A stretch of 64,000 bases of DNA from NCBI RefSeq assembly GCF_009765355.1, contig NZ_VTHK01000036.1, positions 1 to 64,000 on the forward strand. Direction: 5' to 3'. Position 1 is the first letter of the stretch. Each line of letters begins with the position of its first letter. The position numbers and the translations under genes were made by a program. Below the pieces are notes generated by a model, which was not told where the DNA came from, did no database searches, and saw nothing but the letters and a program-made list of their open reading frames with translations. Shown here piece after piece: positions 1 through 9,071 of the stretch. The DNA is from Amycolatopsis anabasis (GTDB lineage Bacteria; Actinomycetota; Actinomycetes; Mycobacteriales; Pseudonocardiaceae).

Positions 1-198
1 GGCTGAGCCAGCGTCGATGCGGCGTTCGGCGCGTCCCACGTCCTGGGCACTTCCCGCAAAGTCCGAGAAGCCTTACCGAGAAAGGCTCAGTTGGCGCAGC
101 GCCGCACGACGCACTGGTGATCGCTGCGATCACGCTCACCGTCGGTCCAAGAACCCACAAGCGCTTGCTGCCGTGTGGTCAGCTCACCCACCGCGTGG
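1..198. other. Left-edge stretch without a supported gene
   Basis: No reading frame here shows convincing protein features on either strand, and I see no tRNA or repeat. It lies downstream of the hypothetical gene that ends at 199 and may hold its terminator, but I could not identify a clear hairpin. Confidence 0.4.
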
Positions 199-765
199 TC
201 AGCGGCGGGTGCGGGTCGGGCGGGGTGTCCGGGACCAGCGGTGGTGGACGCGTTCCAGTTCGCGGCCCCAGTAGGCGTCGTCGGCCTCGTTCAGGTGCTT
301 GCGGCCGTACCGGCGGGCGGCTTCGAAGAAGCCCCGGGTGGGCAGACCGGTCTCCTGCACGACCACGAGGGCGGTGATGTTCGGCAGGTCGACGTCGACG
401 CAGGCCTTGACCAGGATGTCGAGCAGGTTGGTCAGCACGTGCCGCCACGCCTCGTGGTGTTCGACCGCGGTGCCCCGGACCAGCTCGGCGCAGCTGAGGG
501 TTCCCTTGCCGCTGCGGGCCATCGGTTCCAGCCGGTCGAGCAGCTGGCGGCACAACCGCACCCAGTGCCGCCGCTCGAAACCCCAGGCGGCGCCACCTCC
601 GTTGAAGTACCAGGAAACCGCGGTCGTGAGCGGTCGTTCGGGGATCAACGTGGGTGCCGGGCTCGTCATCATCACCGTTCCCTCTCGTGCCTGGCGCATC
701 GTCCGGGTGTCGAGGTCCACGGCCTGGTCGTTACGGGTGTCACCAGAATGCAACGCTTCGTCCAC
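199..765 (-). CDS. Hypothetical protein (188 aa)
   Basis: I do not recognise this family. The protein is soluble, with no signal peptide or membrane segment. It has an aromatic, glycine-rich stretch (SWYFNGGGAAWGFERRHW), then an Arg/Leu-rich predicted helical region and a basic C-terminus. The GTG start is preceded by GGAAAGG about six bases upstream. An alternative ATG about 31 codons downstream, just before TSPAPTLIP, also has a purine-rich leader, so the true N-terminus is uncertain. It is transcribed away from the PaaX-family gene, and the two share an intergenic region of about 90 bp. Coding potential is inferred from third-position GC and the absence of a better frame. Confidence 0.5.
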   Translation of the reverse strand: MDEALHSGDTRNDQAVDLDTRTMRQAREGTVMMTSPAPTLIPERPLTTAVSWYFNGGGAAWGFERRHWVRLCRQLLDRLEPMARSGKGTLSCAELVRGTAVEHHEAWRHVLTNLLDILVKACVDVDLPNITALVVVQETGLPTRGFFEAARRYGRKHLNEADDAYWGRELERVHHRWSRTPRPTRTRR

Positions 766-855
766 ATGGCACCTTTCCGACCGGAAACCGCGCGACTTGG
801 TGAATTCCGCACCCGCCTGATCGATCTTGTAGAGCCGGTAAGGGATACTGGGCAG

Positions 856-1725
856 ATGACGGAAGACGCGACGGGCGAGAGCAAGCCACGGTCGCTGGTG
901 TTCGACATCTTCGGCGAATACGTGCGCGCCGACGGCGGTTACCTCACGCTGCAGGCGCTTTCCCGGCTCCTCGAACCGTTCGACGTGCCGCCCGACTCAC
1001 TGCGCGTGCTGATGTCGCGCCTGCGCCGGGAAGGCTGGTTCCGGACGATGAAATCCGGCCGGATCAGCTTCTACCTCCCCGCCAAACGCGGCTGGGACCT
1101 GCTCGACGAGGGCTACGTGCGGATCATGGGCGCGCCGCACGAGAACTGGTCCGGCGAGTGGCACGTGGTGATCTTCTCGGTACCCGAGACCGAGCGATCC
1201 GCCCGAGGCCGCATCCGGAAACAGTTGGCGTGGCTGGGTTTCGGTCCGCTCGCCGCGTCGACCTGGATCTCGCCGTGGGATCGCCTGCGGGAGGCGACGA
1301 ACGTGCTCGCGGCCGAACCCTGCGCCCAGTACGACCGGCTGGTCGCCCGTTCGCTCAGCCGCGAAGAGGACCTCGAGCGGGCGGCCCGGTGCTGGGACCT
1401 CGCCTCGCTCGCGGACGGGTACCGCGACTACCTCAACCGCTGGGAGAAACGGCTTTCCCGGCTGCGCGCCGATCTGCCCGAGCCGGAGCGGGCGTTCGTC
1501 CTGCGCACCCAGGTGATCCACGAGTACCGGAAGTTCCTGTTCACCGATCCCGGGCTGCCCGCGCAACTGCTGCCCGACGACTGGCCGGGCAAGCACGCCC
1601 GCGAGACCATGCTGTCGGTGTTCGAAGTGCTGCGGGAACCGGCTACCCGCTTCTACCAGGAGGTCACCGCGGAGATGGCGCGCCCGGCGGGCGACCTGCC
1701 TCCGGTGCCGCCACTCCCCTGCTAA
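856..1725 (+). CDS. PaaX-family transcriptional regulator
   Basis: The 289-residue protein matches the PaaX family in length and layout. An N-terminal winged-helix domain (about residues 10-85, with LRVLMSRLRREGWF as the recognition region) is followed by the PaaX central and C-terminal domains (EWHVVIFSVPE, then STWISPWD). Family members repress aromatic-acid catabolic operons and are released by an aryl-CoA ligand; PaaX itself responds to phenylacetyl-CoA. The gene faces the salicylate/gentisate operon tail to tail, with nine bases between the stops. An aryl-CoA intermediate of that pathway, such as salicylyl-CoA, is therefore a plausible effector, but this is inference. The ATG was chosen because family similarity begins soon after it; the frame stays open further upstream without recognisable content. 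Confidence 0.88.
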   Translation: MTEDATGESKPRSLVFDIFGEYVRADGGYLTLQALSRLLEPFDVPPDSLRVLMSRLRREGWFRTMKSGRISFYLPAKRGWDLLDEGYVRIMGAPHENWSGEWHVVIFSVPETERSARGRIRKQLAWLGFGPLAASTWISPWDRLREATNVLAAEPCAQYDRLVARSLSREEDLERAARCWDLASLADGYRDYLNRWEKRLSRLRADLPEPERAFVLRTQVIHEYRKFLFTDPGLPAQLLPDDWPGKHARETMLSVFEVLREPATRFYQEVTAEMARPAGDLPPVPPLPC

Positions 1726-1734
1726 TCGAGCCCG

Positions 1735-3804
1735 CTAATCGAGCAGCACCAGCGCGTCCAGGGCGATCAGACCGGCGGCGGTGACCCGCACCGGGTTGAC
1801 GTCGATCTCGCTCACCTGCGGATTCGCCACCATCAACCGGCCCAGCTGGACCAGCAGCGCGGCCACCGGCTCCACCGGGACCGGCGGCCTGCCCCGCGCC
1901 CCTTCCCGCACCCGCGACGGCAGTTCCCGCACCATGTCGCGTGCGTCCACTTCGGACAACGGGGCCAGCCGCATCGCCGTGCGCGCACGGATCTCGACGT
2001 CCACACCGCCGAGCCCGAGCAGCACCACCGGGCCGAAGGCGCGGTCGCGCACCGCACCGACGATGAGCTCGGTGCCCGCGTCCGCCTGGCGCTCGACCAG
2101 ATACCGCGTGGCCCGGCCCCCGGTGGCGTCGTCGATCCCGTGCAACGCCGCGTCGAGCTGCTCGGGCGAATGCACCCCGACCCGTACCGCGCCGATATCC
2201 GATTTGTGCCGGATCCGCGCGTCGCACACCTTCACCACCACCGGGCCGCCGAGTTCGGCCAGCGCCCGGCGCGCCTCGGCGTGGGAACGGGCCACCACCC
2301 GCCGCGGACCGGGCAGGCCCAAGCCTTCCAGCAGCGATTTGGCCTGGTGCTCGTCGAACCGGCCCGCGGGCGGCACCACCGGCACGTCCGCGCCGCCGAA
2401 CGTGGCGTTGGCGATCCGCGCCGCGCGCAGGGCGCGGGCCCGGGCGTCGGCCACCAGCGCGCTCATCCCGGTCACGCCCCGATCGGGCGCCGGGTAGACC
2501 GGGACGCCCTCCGCGCGCAGCCGATCCCGCTGCCGCCGGACCTGCTGCTCCAGCCCACCGGTGACGAACACCGTGGCCGCGCCGGGCCGCGCCAGCCCGG
2601 CGGCGATCTGCTCGGTGCCCTGTTCCTGCAACGCGTACACCAGGGTCGCGTCGATTCCGCTGTCACTCACCACGGCCTCCACCACTTCGGGGAACGTGGC
2701 ACCGGGGCGGCCGGTGTCCACGGGATTGCGCTGGTAGGTCACCGGCGGCAGCAGCGCGCGCACGCGCCGCACGGTCGGTTCGGACAGTTCGGGAACCCGG
2801 ATCCCCGCGGCGCGCAACCGGTCCGCGATGAACAGTCCCGGCCCGGCCTGCCCGGTCACCACCGCCACCCCCGGATCGGGATTCGCGGGCAGGCGGCGGT
2901 AGCCGAGCGCCGCGACCGCGTCGACGAGTTCGCCCGGGGTGTCCACCACGACCGCCCCGGCCTGGGTCAGCGCCGCCCGGGTCACCGCCCAGTCCCCGGA
3001 CAGCGCGCCGGTGTGCGACCGGGCGAACTCACCGACGTCCGAGGCGCCGACCTTCATCGCGACCACCGGTTTGACCTCGGTGACCCGGTGCACGGCGGCC
3101 ATCAGGGCCCGCCCGTCGGCCACGCCCTCCACGTGCAGCGCGACCGCCCGCGTGCGCTCATCCCGCGCGAGATGGTCCAGCGCTTCGGCGAACCCGACGT
3201 CGACCGCGTTGCCCAGGCCCACGGCCAGGCTCACGCCGATCCCTTCGCGGCGCAGCAGGAAACACAGCGCCAGGTTCATCCCGCCGCTCTGCGCGACGAT
3301 CCCGATCGGGCCGGGCCGCAGCCGCCGCACCGCGGGCATGAAGTTGGCGCACACTCCCCGGGCCGGATCGACGAATCCGGAGGTGTTCGGGCCGAGCACG
3401 CGGATCCCGGTGTCCGCCACGATCTCGGCGATCCGTTCCTGCAGGCGCACACCGTCGGCGCCGCTTTCGGCGAAGCCGCCCGCGCACACCACGGCCGCGC
3501 CGACCCCGGCGCTCGCGCAGTCGGCCAGCACGTCCGGCACGGCCAGCGGCGGGACGGTCAGCACCGCCAGATCCACCGGAACCGGGATGTCGGCCACCGA
3601 CGGGAAGGCCGGGCGCCCCGCGATCTCCCGCGCCTGCGGGTTGACCGGAAACACGGCGGGGAACGCGGCGAGCGCGGACATCATCGCGAACCCCGCCTTG
3701 TCCGGCGATGCCGAGGCGCCGACCACGGCGACCGACCGGGGGGCGAAGAGCCGTCCGAGCCCGGTCGCCGCACCGCGCTCGGCGACAGGTTGTGCTCGGG
3801 TCAT
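1735..3804 (-). CDS. NDP-forming acyl-CoA synthetase (acetate-CoA ligase family)
   Basis: The 689-residue protein has the fused architecture of ADP-forming acyl-CoA synthetases: an N-terminal CoA-binding Rossmann domain (VAVVGASASPDKAG near residue 25), the succinyl-CoA ligase-like middle (IGIVAQSGGMNLAL and the SHTGALSGDW segment with the phospho-histidine) and a C-terminal ATP-grasp domain (VVKVCDARIRHKSDIG). It is the last gene of the salicylate operon, and its ATG overlaps the stop of the monooxygenase gene (ATGA). In the salicylyl-CoA route known from Streptomyces sp. WA46, a second enzyme converts salicylyl-AMP to salicylyl-CoA; this gene could fill that role. It could equally activate another acid. 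Confidence 0.85.
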   Translation of the reverse strand: MTRAQPVAERGAATGLGRLFAPRSVAVVGASASPDKAGFAMMSALAAFPAVFPVNPQAREIAGRPAFPSVADIPVPVDLAVLTVPPLAVPDVLADCASAGVGAAVVCAGGFAESGADGVRLQERIAEIVADTGIRVLGPNTSGFVDPARGVCANFMPAVRRLRPGPIGIVAQSGGMNLALCFLLRREGIGVSLAVGLGNAVDVGFAEALDHLARDERTRAVALHVEGVADGRALMAAVHRVTEVKPVVAMKVGASDVGEFARSHTGALSGDWAVTRAALTQAGAVVVDTPGELVDAVAALGYRRLPANPDPGVAVVTGQAGPGLFIADRLRAAGIRVPELSEPTVRRVRALLPPVTYQRNPVDTGRPGATFPEVVEAVVSDSGIDATLVYALQEQGTEQIAAGLARPGAATVFVTGGLEQQVRRQRDRLRAEGVPVYPAPDRGVTGMSALVADARARALRAARIANATFGGADVPVVPPAGRFDEHQAKSLLEGLGLPGPRRVVARSHAEARRALAELGGPVVVKVCDARIRHKSDIGAVRVGVHSPEQLDAALHGIDDATGGRATRYLVERQADAGTELIVGAVRDRAFGPVVLLGLGGVDVEIRARTAMRLAPLSEVDARDMVRELPSRVREGARGRPPVPVEPVAALLVQLGRLMVANPQVSEIDVNPVRVTAAGLIALDALVLLD

Positions 3805-5363
3805 CGGACGGCTCCCGCTCCCCCGGTACCCCCAGTATCGGGCTCCGAAGTCACCAGCAGATCCGCGCGAGCGGTCAGCAGATAGGTCGCTGCCCACTCG
3901 GGATCCGGGTGACCCGTGATCAGGGCGGCCGGGATGCCCAGCCGCAGTTTCGCCAGTTCGGCCACGAGCACCGCCGCCGTGCGCTCGGCCAGGCCCGGCC
4001 CCGCCGCGCGGATCACCAGCAACGGGGGTGGCGCGGCGGCCCGGGCGAGCCGGCTGATGAACGCGGGCACGTCACCGGTCCGCGCGGGCGCCGTGGTCCA
4101 CAGCGCCTCGGCACACCGCCGATCCACCTCGGCGGCGCTCACCAGCCGCCCGGGGAACACGGCCGATCCGATCTCGATCGGAGTGTCCAGAATGGACAGC
4201 GAGTGTGGCAGGCCGTACCAGCGCAGGGTTTCCGCGCCGAACTCGGGATCGCCCGCGGCGAGGCGGTCGAACGACACCCGGCCGCTGCGGGTGAGGAAGT
4301 GCACGGCGAACCGGCGCGGTTCGTGCCGGGCGTAGTCGGCGAAGTTCTCCCACCAGGACAGGCTCGGCACGGCCGCGTCCTGCACCCGGGCCACCTTCGG
4401 CCGGCGGATCGCTTCGTACGCGCGGATCGCGTCCCCCAGGCCCGCGGCCGGGGCCTGGGTGACCTGATCGGCCAGGGCCAGCGCGTCCTCCAGCGCCATG
4501 GTGGTGCCCGAGCCCACGGAGAAATGGGCGGTGTGCGCGGCATCGCCCAGCAGGACCGTTCGATCGTGGCACCAGGAACGCGCCCGCACGGTCCGGAAGG
4601 TCTGCCACCGCGAATGGTTCGCCAGCAGTTTGGCGCCGTCGAGCTGGGTCGCGAAGATCCGTTCCAGCCGCAGGCGGCTGTTCTCGTCGCTGCTGCCCGG
4701 CGGCAGGGCGCCCGCGTCGTCGAAACCGGCCCGGCGCCAGGTCGGCTCGTCGCATTCCACGACGAACGTGCTGGTGTTCCGGTCGTACGGGTAGGCGTGC
4801 ACCGCGAACCAGCCGGCCTCGGTCTCCTCGAACAGGAACGTCATCGAGTCGAACGGCCGATCGGCGCCGAACCAGATGTAGCGCGCGCTCGCGTGGTCCA
4901 CGGTCGGCCCGAACCGGCCGGCGTGGGCGTGCCGGGTCCGGCTGTTCAACCCGTCGGCGCCGACGACCAGGTCGTAGGAGCGGGCCAGTTCCACCGGATC
5001 CGCCTCGGTGCGGAACCGCAGTTCGACCCCCGCCTCCCGGGCCCGCGCCCGCAACAGGCCGAGCAGGCTGCGGCGGGAGATCGCGGAGAAACCGAGGCCG
5101 CCGCAGCGCACCCGCTCGCCCGCGAGGTGGACGTCGATGTGGTCCCAATGCCGCCCGGAGTCGGCCAGTTCCCGGCCGAGCCGCCGGTCCTCCTGCACCA
5201 GCCGGGCCAGTTTGAGCGCGGAGAACACCACGCCGAAGCCGAAACTCTCGTCGGAACCGTTGCGCTCGAACAACTCCACTTCGATGTCCGGCCGCCGCTC
5301 CCGGATCAGCGCCGCGGCGAGCAACCCGCCCGGTCCGCCGCCGATCACCGCGATCTTGCTCAT
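3801..5363 (-). CDS. FAD-dependent monooxygenase, likely salicylyl-CoA 5-hydroxylase
   Basis: This 520-residue group A flavoprotein monooxygenase shows the FAD dinucleotide motif at the N-terminus (IGGGPGGLLAA), the DG motif (LVVGADGLNSRTRHA) and the GD motif (VLLGDAAHTAHFSVGSGT). The N-terminal 390 residues resemble salicylyl-CoA 5-hydroxylases (SdgC type), which make gentisyl-CoA. About 130 extra residues follow, ending in a segment (RADLLVTSEP) that loosely recalls the end of an Old Yellow Enzyme barrel; known bifunctional salicylyl-CoA hydroxylases carry a full OYE-like domain there, so this may be a reduced version. Its ATG overlaps the upstream hydrolase stop and its own stop overlaps the next start, indicating translational coupling. 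Substrate assignment rests on operon context. Confidence 0.8.
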   Translation of the reverse strand: MSKIAVIGGGPGGLLAAALIRERRPDIEVELFERNGSDESFGFGVVFSALKLARLVQEDRRLGRELADSGRHWDHIDVHLAGERVRCGGLGFSAISRRSLLGLLRARAREAGVELRFRTEADPVELARSYDLVVGADGLNSRTRHAHAGRFGPTVDHASARYIWFGADRPFDSMTFLFEETEAGWFAVHAYPYDRNTSTFVVECDEPTWRRAGFDDAGALPPGSSDENSRLRLERIFATQLDGAKLLANHSRWQTFRTVRARSWCHDRTVLLGDAAHTAHFSVGSGTTMALEDALALADQVTQAPAAGLGDAIRAYEAIRRPKVARVQDAAVPSLSWWENFADYARHEPRRFAVHFLTRSGRVSFDRLAAGDPEFGAETLRWYGLPHSLSILDTPIEIGSAVFPGRLVSAAEVDRRCAEALWTTAPARTGDVPAFISRLARAAAPPPLLVIRAAGPGLAERTAAVLVAELAKLRLGIPAALITGHPDPEWAATYLLTARADLLVTSEPDTGGTGGAGAVR

Positions 5364-6196
5364 GCCCCCACCCCCGCCCGCGGCCGATCCGCGTACGGGA
5401 TCGCCTGCCCCGCGTCGACGGATACCTCGAGGCGCCCGATCCGTTCGATCTCCACTTCGATCGACCGCGCCTCGTTGATCGGGCCCACCCCGGCCGGGGT
5501 GCCGGTCAGGATGACGTCACCGGGCCACAGGGTGCACACCGAACTGGCGTACGCGATGAGTTCGGGCACGCCGAAGAGCAGGTCGCGGGTGCTCGCCTCC
5601 TGCCGCAGCTCGCCGTCGACCCGGCACCGCAGCATCAGGTCGCCGGGATCGGGCACCTCGTCCGCGGTCACCACCCACGGACCCAGCGGGGTGAAGGTGT
5701 CGAACGACTTCCGGGTGGACCTGTCCTCGGTGGACCGGACGGTGATGTCCAGCGCGCAGGTGTAGCCGAAGACGTGCTCCAGTGCCCGCTCGACCGGGAC
5801 GTGCCAGGCCGCGCGGCCGATGACCACGGCCAGTTCGCCCTCCTGGTCGGTCCGCACGTCGGTGTAGGGCAGGCGCACCGCCTGGCCGGGGCCGATCACC
5901 GACGAGGACGCCTTGAGGAACAACCCGAGTTCGGCGATGCTCTGCCCCGCCGCCATCTCGGTGCGGTGCGCGGCGTAGTTGACCGGGGCGCCGATGATCT
6001 TCGGCGGCCGCGGCAGCGGCGCCGCCAGGCGCACCGAACTCAGCGGGACGGCCGCCCCGCGCGTGGTGAACGGCCGCCCACTGTCCAGAAAGGACTGAAG
6101 CGGACCGGCCGGGCCGGGGTCGCCGCCGCAAACGTCGAACACGTCCACCCCCTCGACGATCCCGATCCGGCCGGAGTCGAATACCGCGATGCGCAT
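5360..6196 (-). CDS. Fumarylacetoacetate hydrolase family protein, likely fumarylpyruvate hydrolase
   Basis: The 278-residue protein has the FAH-fold signature: KIIGAPVNYAAH, the metal-ligand region DQEGELAVVIGR and the C-terminal VILTGTPAGVGP. FAH enzymes hydrolyse C-C bonds in acylpyruvates using a divalent metal held by acidic residues. Placed seven bases after the gentisate 1,2-dioxygenase gene, it most likely cleaves ring-fission product (maleylpyruvate or fumarylpyruvate) to pyruvate and a C4 diacid. No maleylpyruvate isomerase gene is visible nearby, so either direct hydrolysis occurs or the isomerase is encoded elsewhere. Its stop overlaps the monooxygenase start by ATGA. Confidence 0.85.
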   Translation of the reverse strand: MRIAVFDSGRIGIVEGVDVFDVCGGDPGPAGPLQSFLDSGRPFTTRGAAVPLSSVRLAAPLPRPPKIIGAPVNYAAHRTEMAAGQSIAELGLFLKASSSVIGPGQAVRLPYTDVRTDQEGELAVVIGRAAWHVPVERALEHVFGYTCALDITVRSTEDRSTRKSFDTFTPLGPWVVTADEVPDPGDLMLRCRVDGELRQEASTRDLLFGVPELIAYASSVCTLWPGDVILTGTPAGVGPINEARSIEVEIERIGRLEVSVDAGQAIPYADRPRAGVGA

Positions 6197-6203
6197 GCCC
6201 GGT

Positions 6204-7259
6204 TCAGCCCTGCCGTTCGGTGAGTTCTTCGCGATACAGCCCCAGTGCCCGCAGCACCGGCTCGTTGCTGAACGAGAACAGGATCGCGTCTTCGGTGGCG
6301 CTGGGATTGCGCAGTTCGCAGATCGCCCAGCCGGGCACCGCGATGACGTCCCGGTCGTGCCAGTCGTACCGCTCGTCGTCGATCAGGATCGTGCCCGACC
6401 CCCGGACGACGTGCAGCACGGAACTCGCCGTGCGCCGGAACGCGGCGCCGCGGAAACCCGGTGGCAGCCGCTGGACGCGGCAGGACATGGTCGGCATCAC
6501 CGGCCCGCCGGTCCACGGGTTGGTGTACTCCAGCACGATCCCGTCGACCTGGCTGCCTTCGGCGTCCTCGGCGATGGCGTCGAACGCCCGCTCGGTCTGG
6601 GCCCAGGGATAGTTGCCGATCGGCGAAACCTCGGAGCGCGCGATGTCCCAGGCCGGGACGAGATGACCGTGCACGAACTGCCGGGAGGAGATGTTGTCCG
6701 GCACCACCGGTCGCTGCGACCGGCACTCGAACAGCTCGAAGAACCCCGCCTCCAGCGCGTTGACCAGCGGGTAGTCGAGGGCGTCCAGCCAGATCATCGG
6801 GCCGTCGCCCTCGTGGTAGTGGTCGTGCCAGTGCCAGCCCGGGGTGAGCAGCAGATCCCCCGGCCGCATGTGCAGGCGTTCCCCGTCGACCGTGGTGTAG
6901 GCGCCGTCGCCCTCGATGACGAACCGGAACGCGTTGGCCGCGTGCCGGTGCGCCTGCGCGGTTTCACCGGGCAGGATCACCTGGATTCCCGCGTAGAGCG
7001 AATTCACCGTCGCCGGTGGATCCGACATCCCGGGGTTGATCAGCATCAGCACCCGGCGCTCGGCCTCTTCCAGGGACAGGGTCTCCGCGAAATGCAGCAG
7101 GTGCGGGCGCAGTGCGTGGTAGCGCCACACGTACGGCACGGCCGCGCTGCGCGGTTCGGCGGGGAACAGGTTCCCGTAGTAGCGCCACAGGGGTGCGGCG
7201 CCGAGATCCTCGATCGCGGCGTAGGCCGGATCGGTTTCGGCTTCGGTGGAAGTGGTCAT
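6204..7259 (-). CDS. Gentisate 1,2-dioxygenase
   Basis: The 351-residue bicupin dioxygenase opens the gentisate ring to maleylpyruvate using Fe(II). The N-terminal cupin carries the iron-ligand pattern AHRHAANAFRFVIEG followed by LLLTPGWHWHDHYHEG, and the second cupin is visible at VLHVVRGSGT. Length and motif order match characterised gentisate dioxygenases. The ATG (MTTSTEAE) overlaps the stop of the upstream ligase gene as ATGA, which fixes the start. It follows the ligase and precedes the FAH hydrolase, matching the order of reaction steps around ring opening. Confidence 0.9.
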   Translation of the reverse strand: MTTSTEAETDPAYAAIEDLGAAPLWRYYGNLFPAEPRSAAVPYVWRYHALRPHLLHFAETLSLEEAERRVLMLINPGMSDPPATVNSLYAGIQVILPGETAQAHRHAANAFRFVIEGDGAYTTVDGERLHMRPGDLLLTPGWHWHDHYHEGDGPMIWLDALDYPLVNALEAGFFELFECRSQRPVVPDNISSRQFVHGHLVPAWDIARSEVSPIGNYPWAQTERAFDAIAEDAEGSQVDGIVLEYTNPWTGGPVMPTMSCRVQRLPPGFRGAAFRRTASSVLHVVRGSGTILIDDERYDWHDRDVIAVPGWAICELRNPSATEDAILFSFSNEPVLRALGLYREELTERQG

Positions 7260-8884
7260 CGCGTTCTCCCCGCACGGGTCGCGGCGTCGGCGCGCAAGGC
7301 CTTCTTGTCGACCTTTCCGACGTTCGTGGTGGGCAGTTCCGGAAGCAGCCGGAGGACTTCGGGCAGTTTGAACGCGGCCGCACCGCCGAGCGTCATGTGC
7401 TGCCGCAGGTCTTCGAGCGTGGGCTGGCCCGGGACGCGCCCGACGACGTACAGGCAGATCCGCTCGCCCAGTTCGGGATCGGGGATGGGCACCGCCGCCG
7501 CGTCGGCCACCGCGGGATGCCCGTAGGCGAGGTTCTCCACCTCCTCGGCGGAGATCTTCTCGCCGCCGCGGTTGATGATGTCCTTGGTGCGCCCCTCGAC
7601 GACCAGGTTGCCCGACGGATGCCAGCGCACGACGTCCCCGGTGCGGTACCAGCCGTCGGCGGTGAAGCACCGGGCGTTGTGCTCGGGCGCGCGGTAGTAG
7701 CCGCGGATGGTGTACGGACCGCGCGCCAGCAACTCGCCTGCCTCGCCCTCGGGCACGTCGCGATCGGCTTCGTCGACGATCCGGATCTCGTCACCCGCGC
7801 ACACCGGACGGCCCTGGGTCTCGCACCGCACCTCGGGTGGATCGTCCTGAAGGGTGTAGTTGATCAATCCCTCGGCCATGCCGAAACCCTGCTGGACCCG
7901 CACGTCCAGGGCGGCTTCGATGCGCCGCGCGAGCTCCGGCGCGAGCCGGGAACCGCCGACCGCCACCGTGCGCAGGCTGGACAGGTCGCACCCGCCGGAT
8001 CCGCTCGCGTCGGCCCAGCGGTGCGCCACCGCGGGCACCGCGGCGGTGTGCGTGACGCGGTGCCGTTCGATCAGGCCGAACACCTTCTCCGGCGCCGGGC
8101 TGTCGCTGAGCACCACCGTGCCGCCGGAGAACAGCACGCCGAGGATTCCGGGGCACGCGAGCGCGAAGTTGTGCGCCGCGGGCAGCGCCACCAGGTAGAC
8201 CGTCCGCTCGTCCATCGCGCACGCGCGGGCGTTGGCCCGGGCGTTGAGCGCGTAGTCGTCATGCGTGCGCGGGATCAGTTTGGGCCGCCCGGTGGTACCG
8301 CCGGACAACAGGAGGACCGCGATGTCCCCGCCTTCGGGCCCCCGCCCGGGTTCCCCGGCGGGCCGCGCGGTCCGCCGGACCGCGACGAAATCCAGGGCCG
8401 CCGCGCTCCTGCGCACGAGGATTTCGCGCAGTGCGGGCGCTTCCGCGGAAACCTCGGTGGCCAGCTCGAGGTAGTCGAAATCCCGGTACCGATCCGGGAC
8501 GGCGTAGGCCGCCGCACCGGTGAGCTCCAGCAGGTAGGCGATATCCGCGCGCCGGTGCTGGGGCAACGCCATCACCGGCACCACCCCGGACCGGAAGCAG
8601 GCCAGGGTCAGCAGGACGAACTCGGCCACGTTCGGCAGCTGCGACACCAGGCACTCGCCCGCCAGCCCGCGTTCGGCGAGCCGGTCGGCCAGATCGTCCA
8701 CGGCCGCGGCGAGCTCGAGATAGGTCCAGCGCCGCGATCCGTCGACCAGCGCGAGGTGGTCCGGAACGCGCACCGCCTGTTCGGCGAAGACATCCCCCAG
8801 CGGCACTCCCCGCCAGTAACCCAGGGCGCGGTAGCGGCGGGCGTCCGCTTCCGGCCACGGCGTGAATCCGTCTCGCACGCTCAT
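7256..8884 (-). CDS. Aryl-AMP ligase, likely salicylate adenylating enzyme
   Basis: This 542-residue ANL-family enzyme has the P-loop-like motif LLSGGTTGRPKLIPRTHDD, the aryl-acid pocket segment LPAAHNFALACPG, the DhbE/EntE-type GFGMAEGLINYT motif, the YRTGD hinge region and a C-terminal catalytic lysine in NVGKVDKKAL. The HNF and GMAEG signatures are typical of (2,3-dihydroxy)benzoate/salicylate adenylating enzymes. Because gentisate dioxygenase and salicylyl-CoA hydroxylase genes follow directly, activation of salicylate for catabolism (SdgA type) fits better than siderophore synthesis. It is the promoter-proximal gene of the operon, divergent from the transporter. Confidence 0.88.
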   Translation of the reverse strand: MSVRDGFTPWPEADARRYRALGYWRGVPLGDVFAEQAVRVPDHLALVDGSRRWTYLELAAAVDDLADRLAERGLAGECLVSQLPNVAEFVLLTLACFRSGVVPVMALPQHRRADIAYLLELTGAAAYAVPDRYRDFDYLELATEVSAEAPALREILVRRSAAALDFVAVRRTARPAGEPGRGPEGGDIAVLLLSGGTTGRPKLIPRTHDDYALNARANARACAMDERTVYLVALPAAHNFALACPGILGVLFSGGTVVLSDSPAPEKVFGLIERHRVTHTAAVPAVAHRWADASGSGGCDLSSLRTVAVGGSRLAPELARRIEAALDVRVQQGFGMAEGLINYTLQDDPPEVRCETQGRPVCAGDEIRIVDEADRDVPEGEAGELLARGPYTIRGYYRAPEHNARCFTADGWYRTGDVVRWHPSGNLVVEGRTKDIINRGGEKISAEEVENLAYGHPAVADAAAVPIPDPELGERICLYVVGRVPGQPTLEDLRQHMTLGGAAAFKLPEVLRLLPELPTTNVGKVDKKALRADAATRAGRTR

Positions 8885-9071
8885 CTCGCCCCAAGCTCTC
8901 TCCGGGTTGCCCAGTGACTAAAGCGAAACACAGGCTGACACGCCCGTCAACAGACGTGTTCCACTTTTGGGAAATCCCTAGTGAAACGCGGACACAGCTG
9001 GCCGTATCGACTCTAGTTACAAAACAGTGGCCCGTGGCACTATGCGCGTCGCCGGAAAACGGAGGACTGCC
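8885..9071. promoter_or_regulatory. Divergent promoter region between salicylate operon and MFS transporter
   Basis: This 187-bp gap is visibly more AT-rich than its flanks. It holds three similar elements: AGTGACTA at 8913-8920 (reverse complement TAGTCACT), TAGTGAAA at 8979-8986 and TAGTTAC at 9014-9020. There is also an ACACG/CGTGT inverted pair at 8938-8942 and 8955-8959. The elements could be sites for the PaaX-family regulator encoded at 856, but that is inference. A GGAGG ribosome-binding site at 9061 serves the transporter. Confidence 0.5.

Noticed and set aside
7256-8884. Siderophore biosynthesis role for the aryl-AMP ligase
   Set aside because: Although DhbE/EntE-like, it is coupled to gentisate dioxygenase and hydroxylase genes and no isochorismate or siderophore NRPS genes adjoin it.
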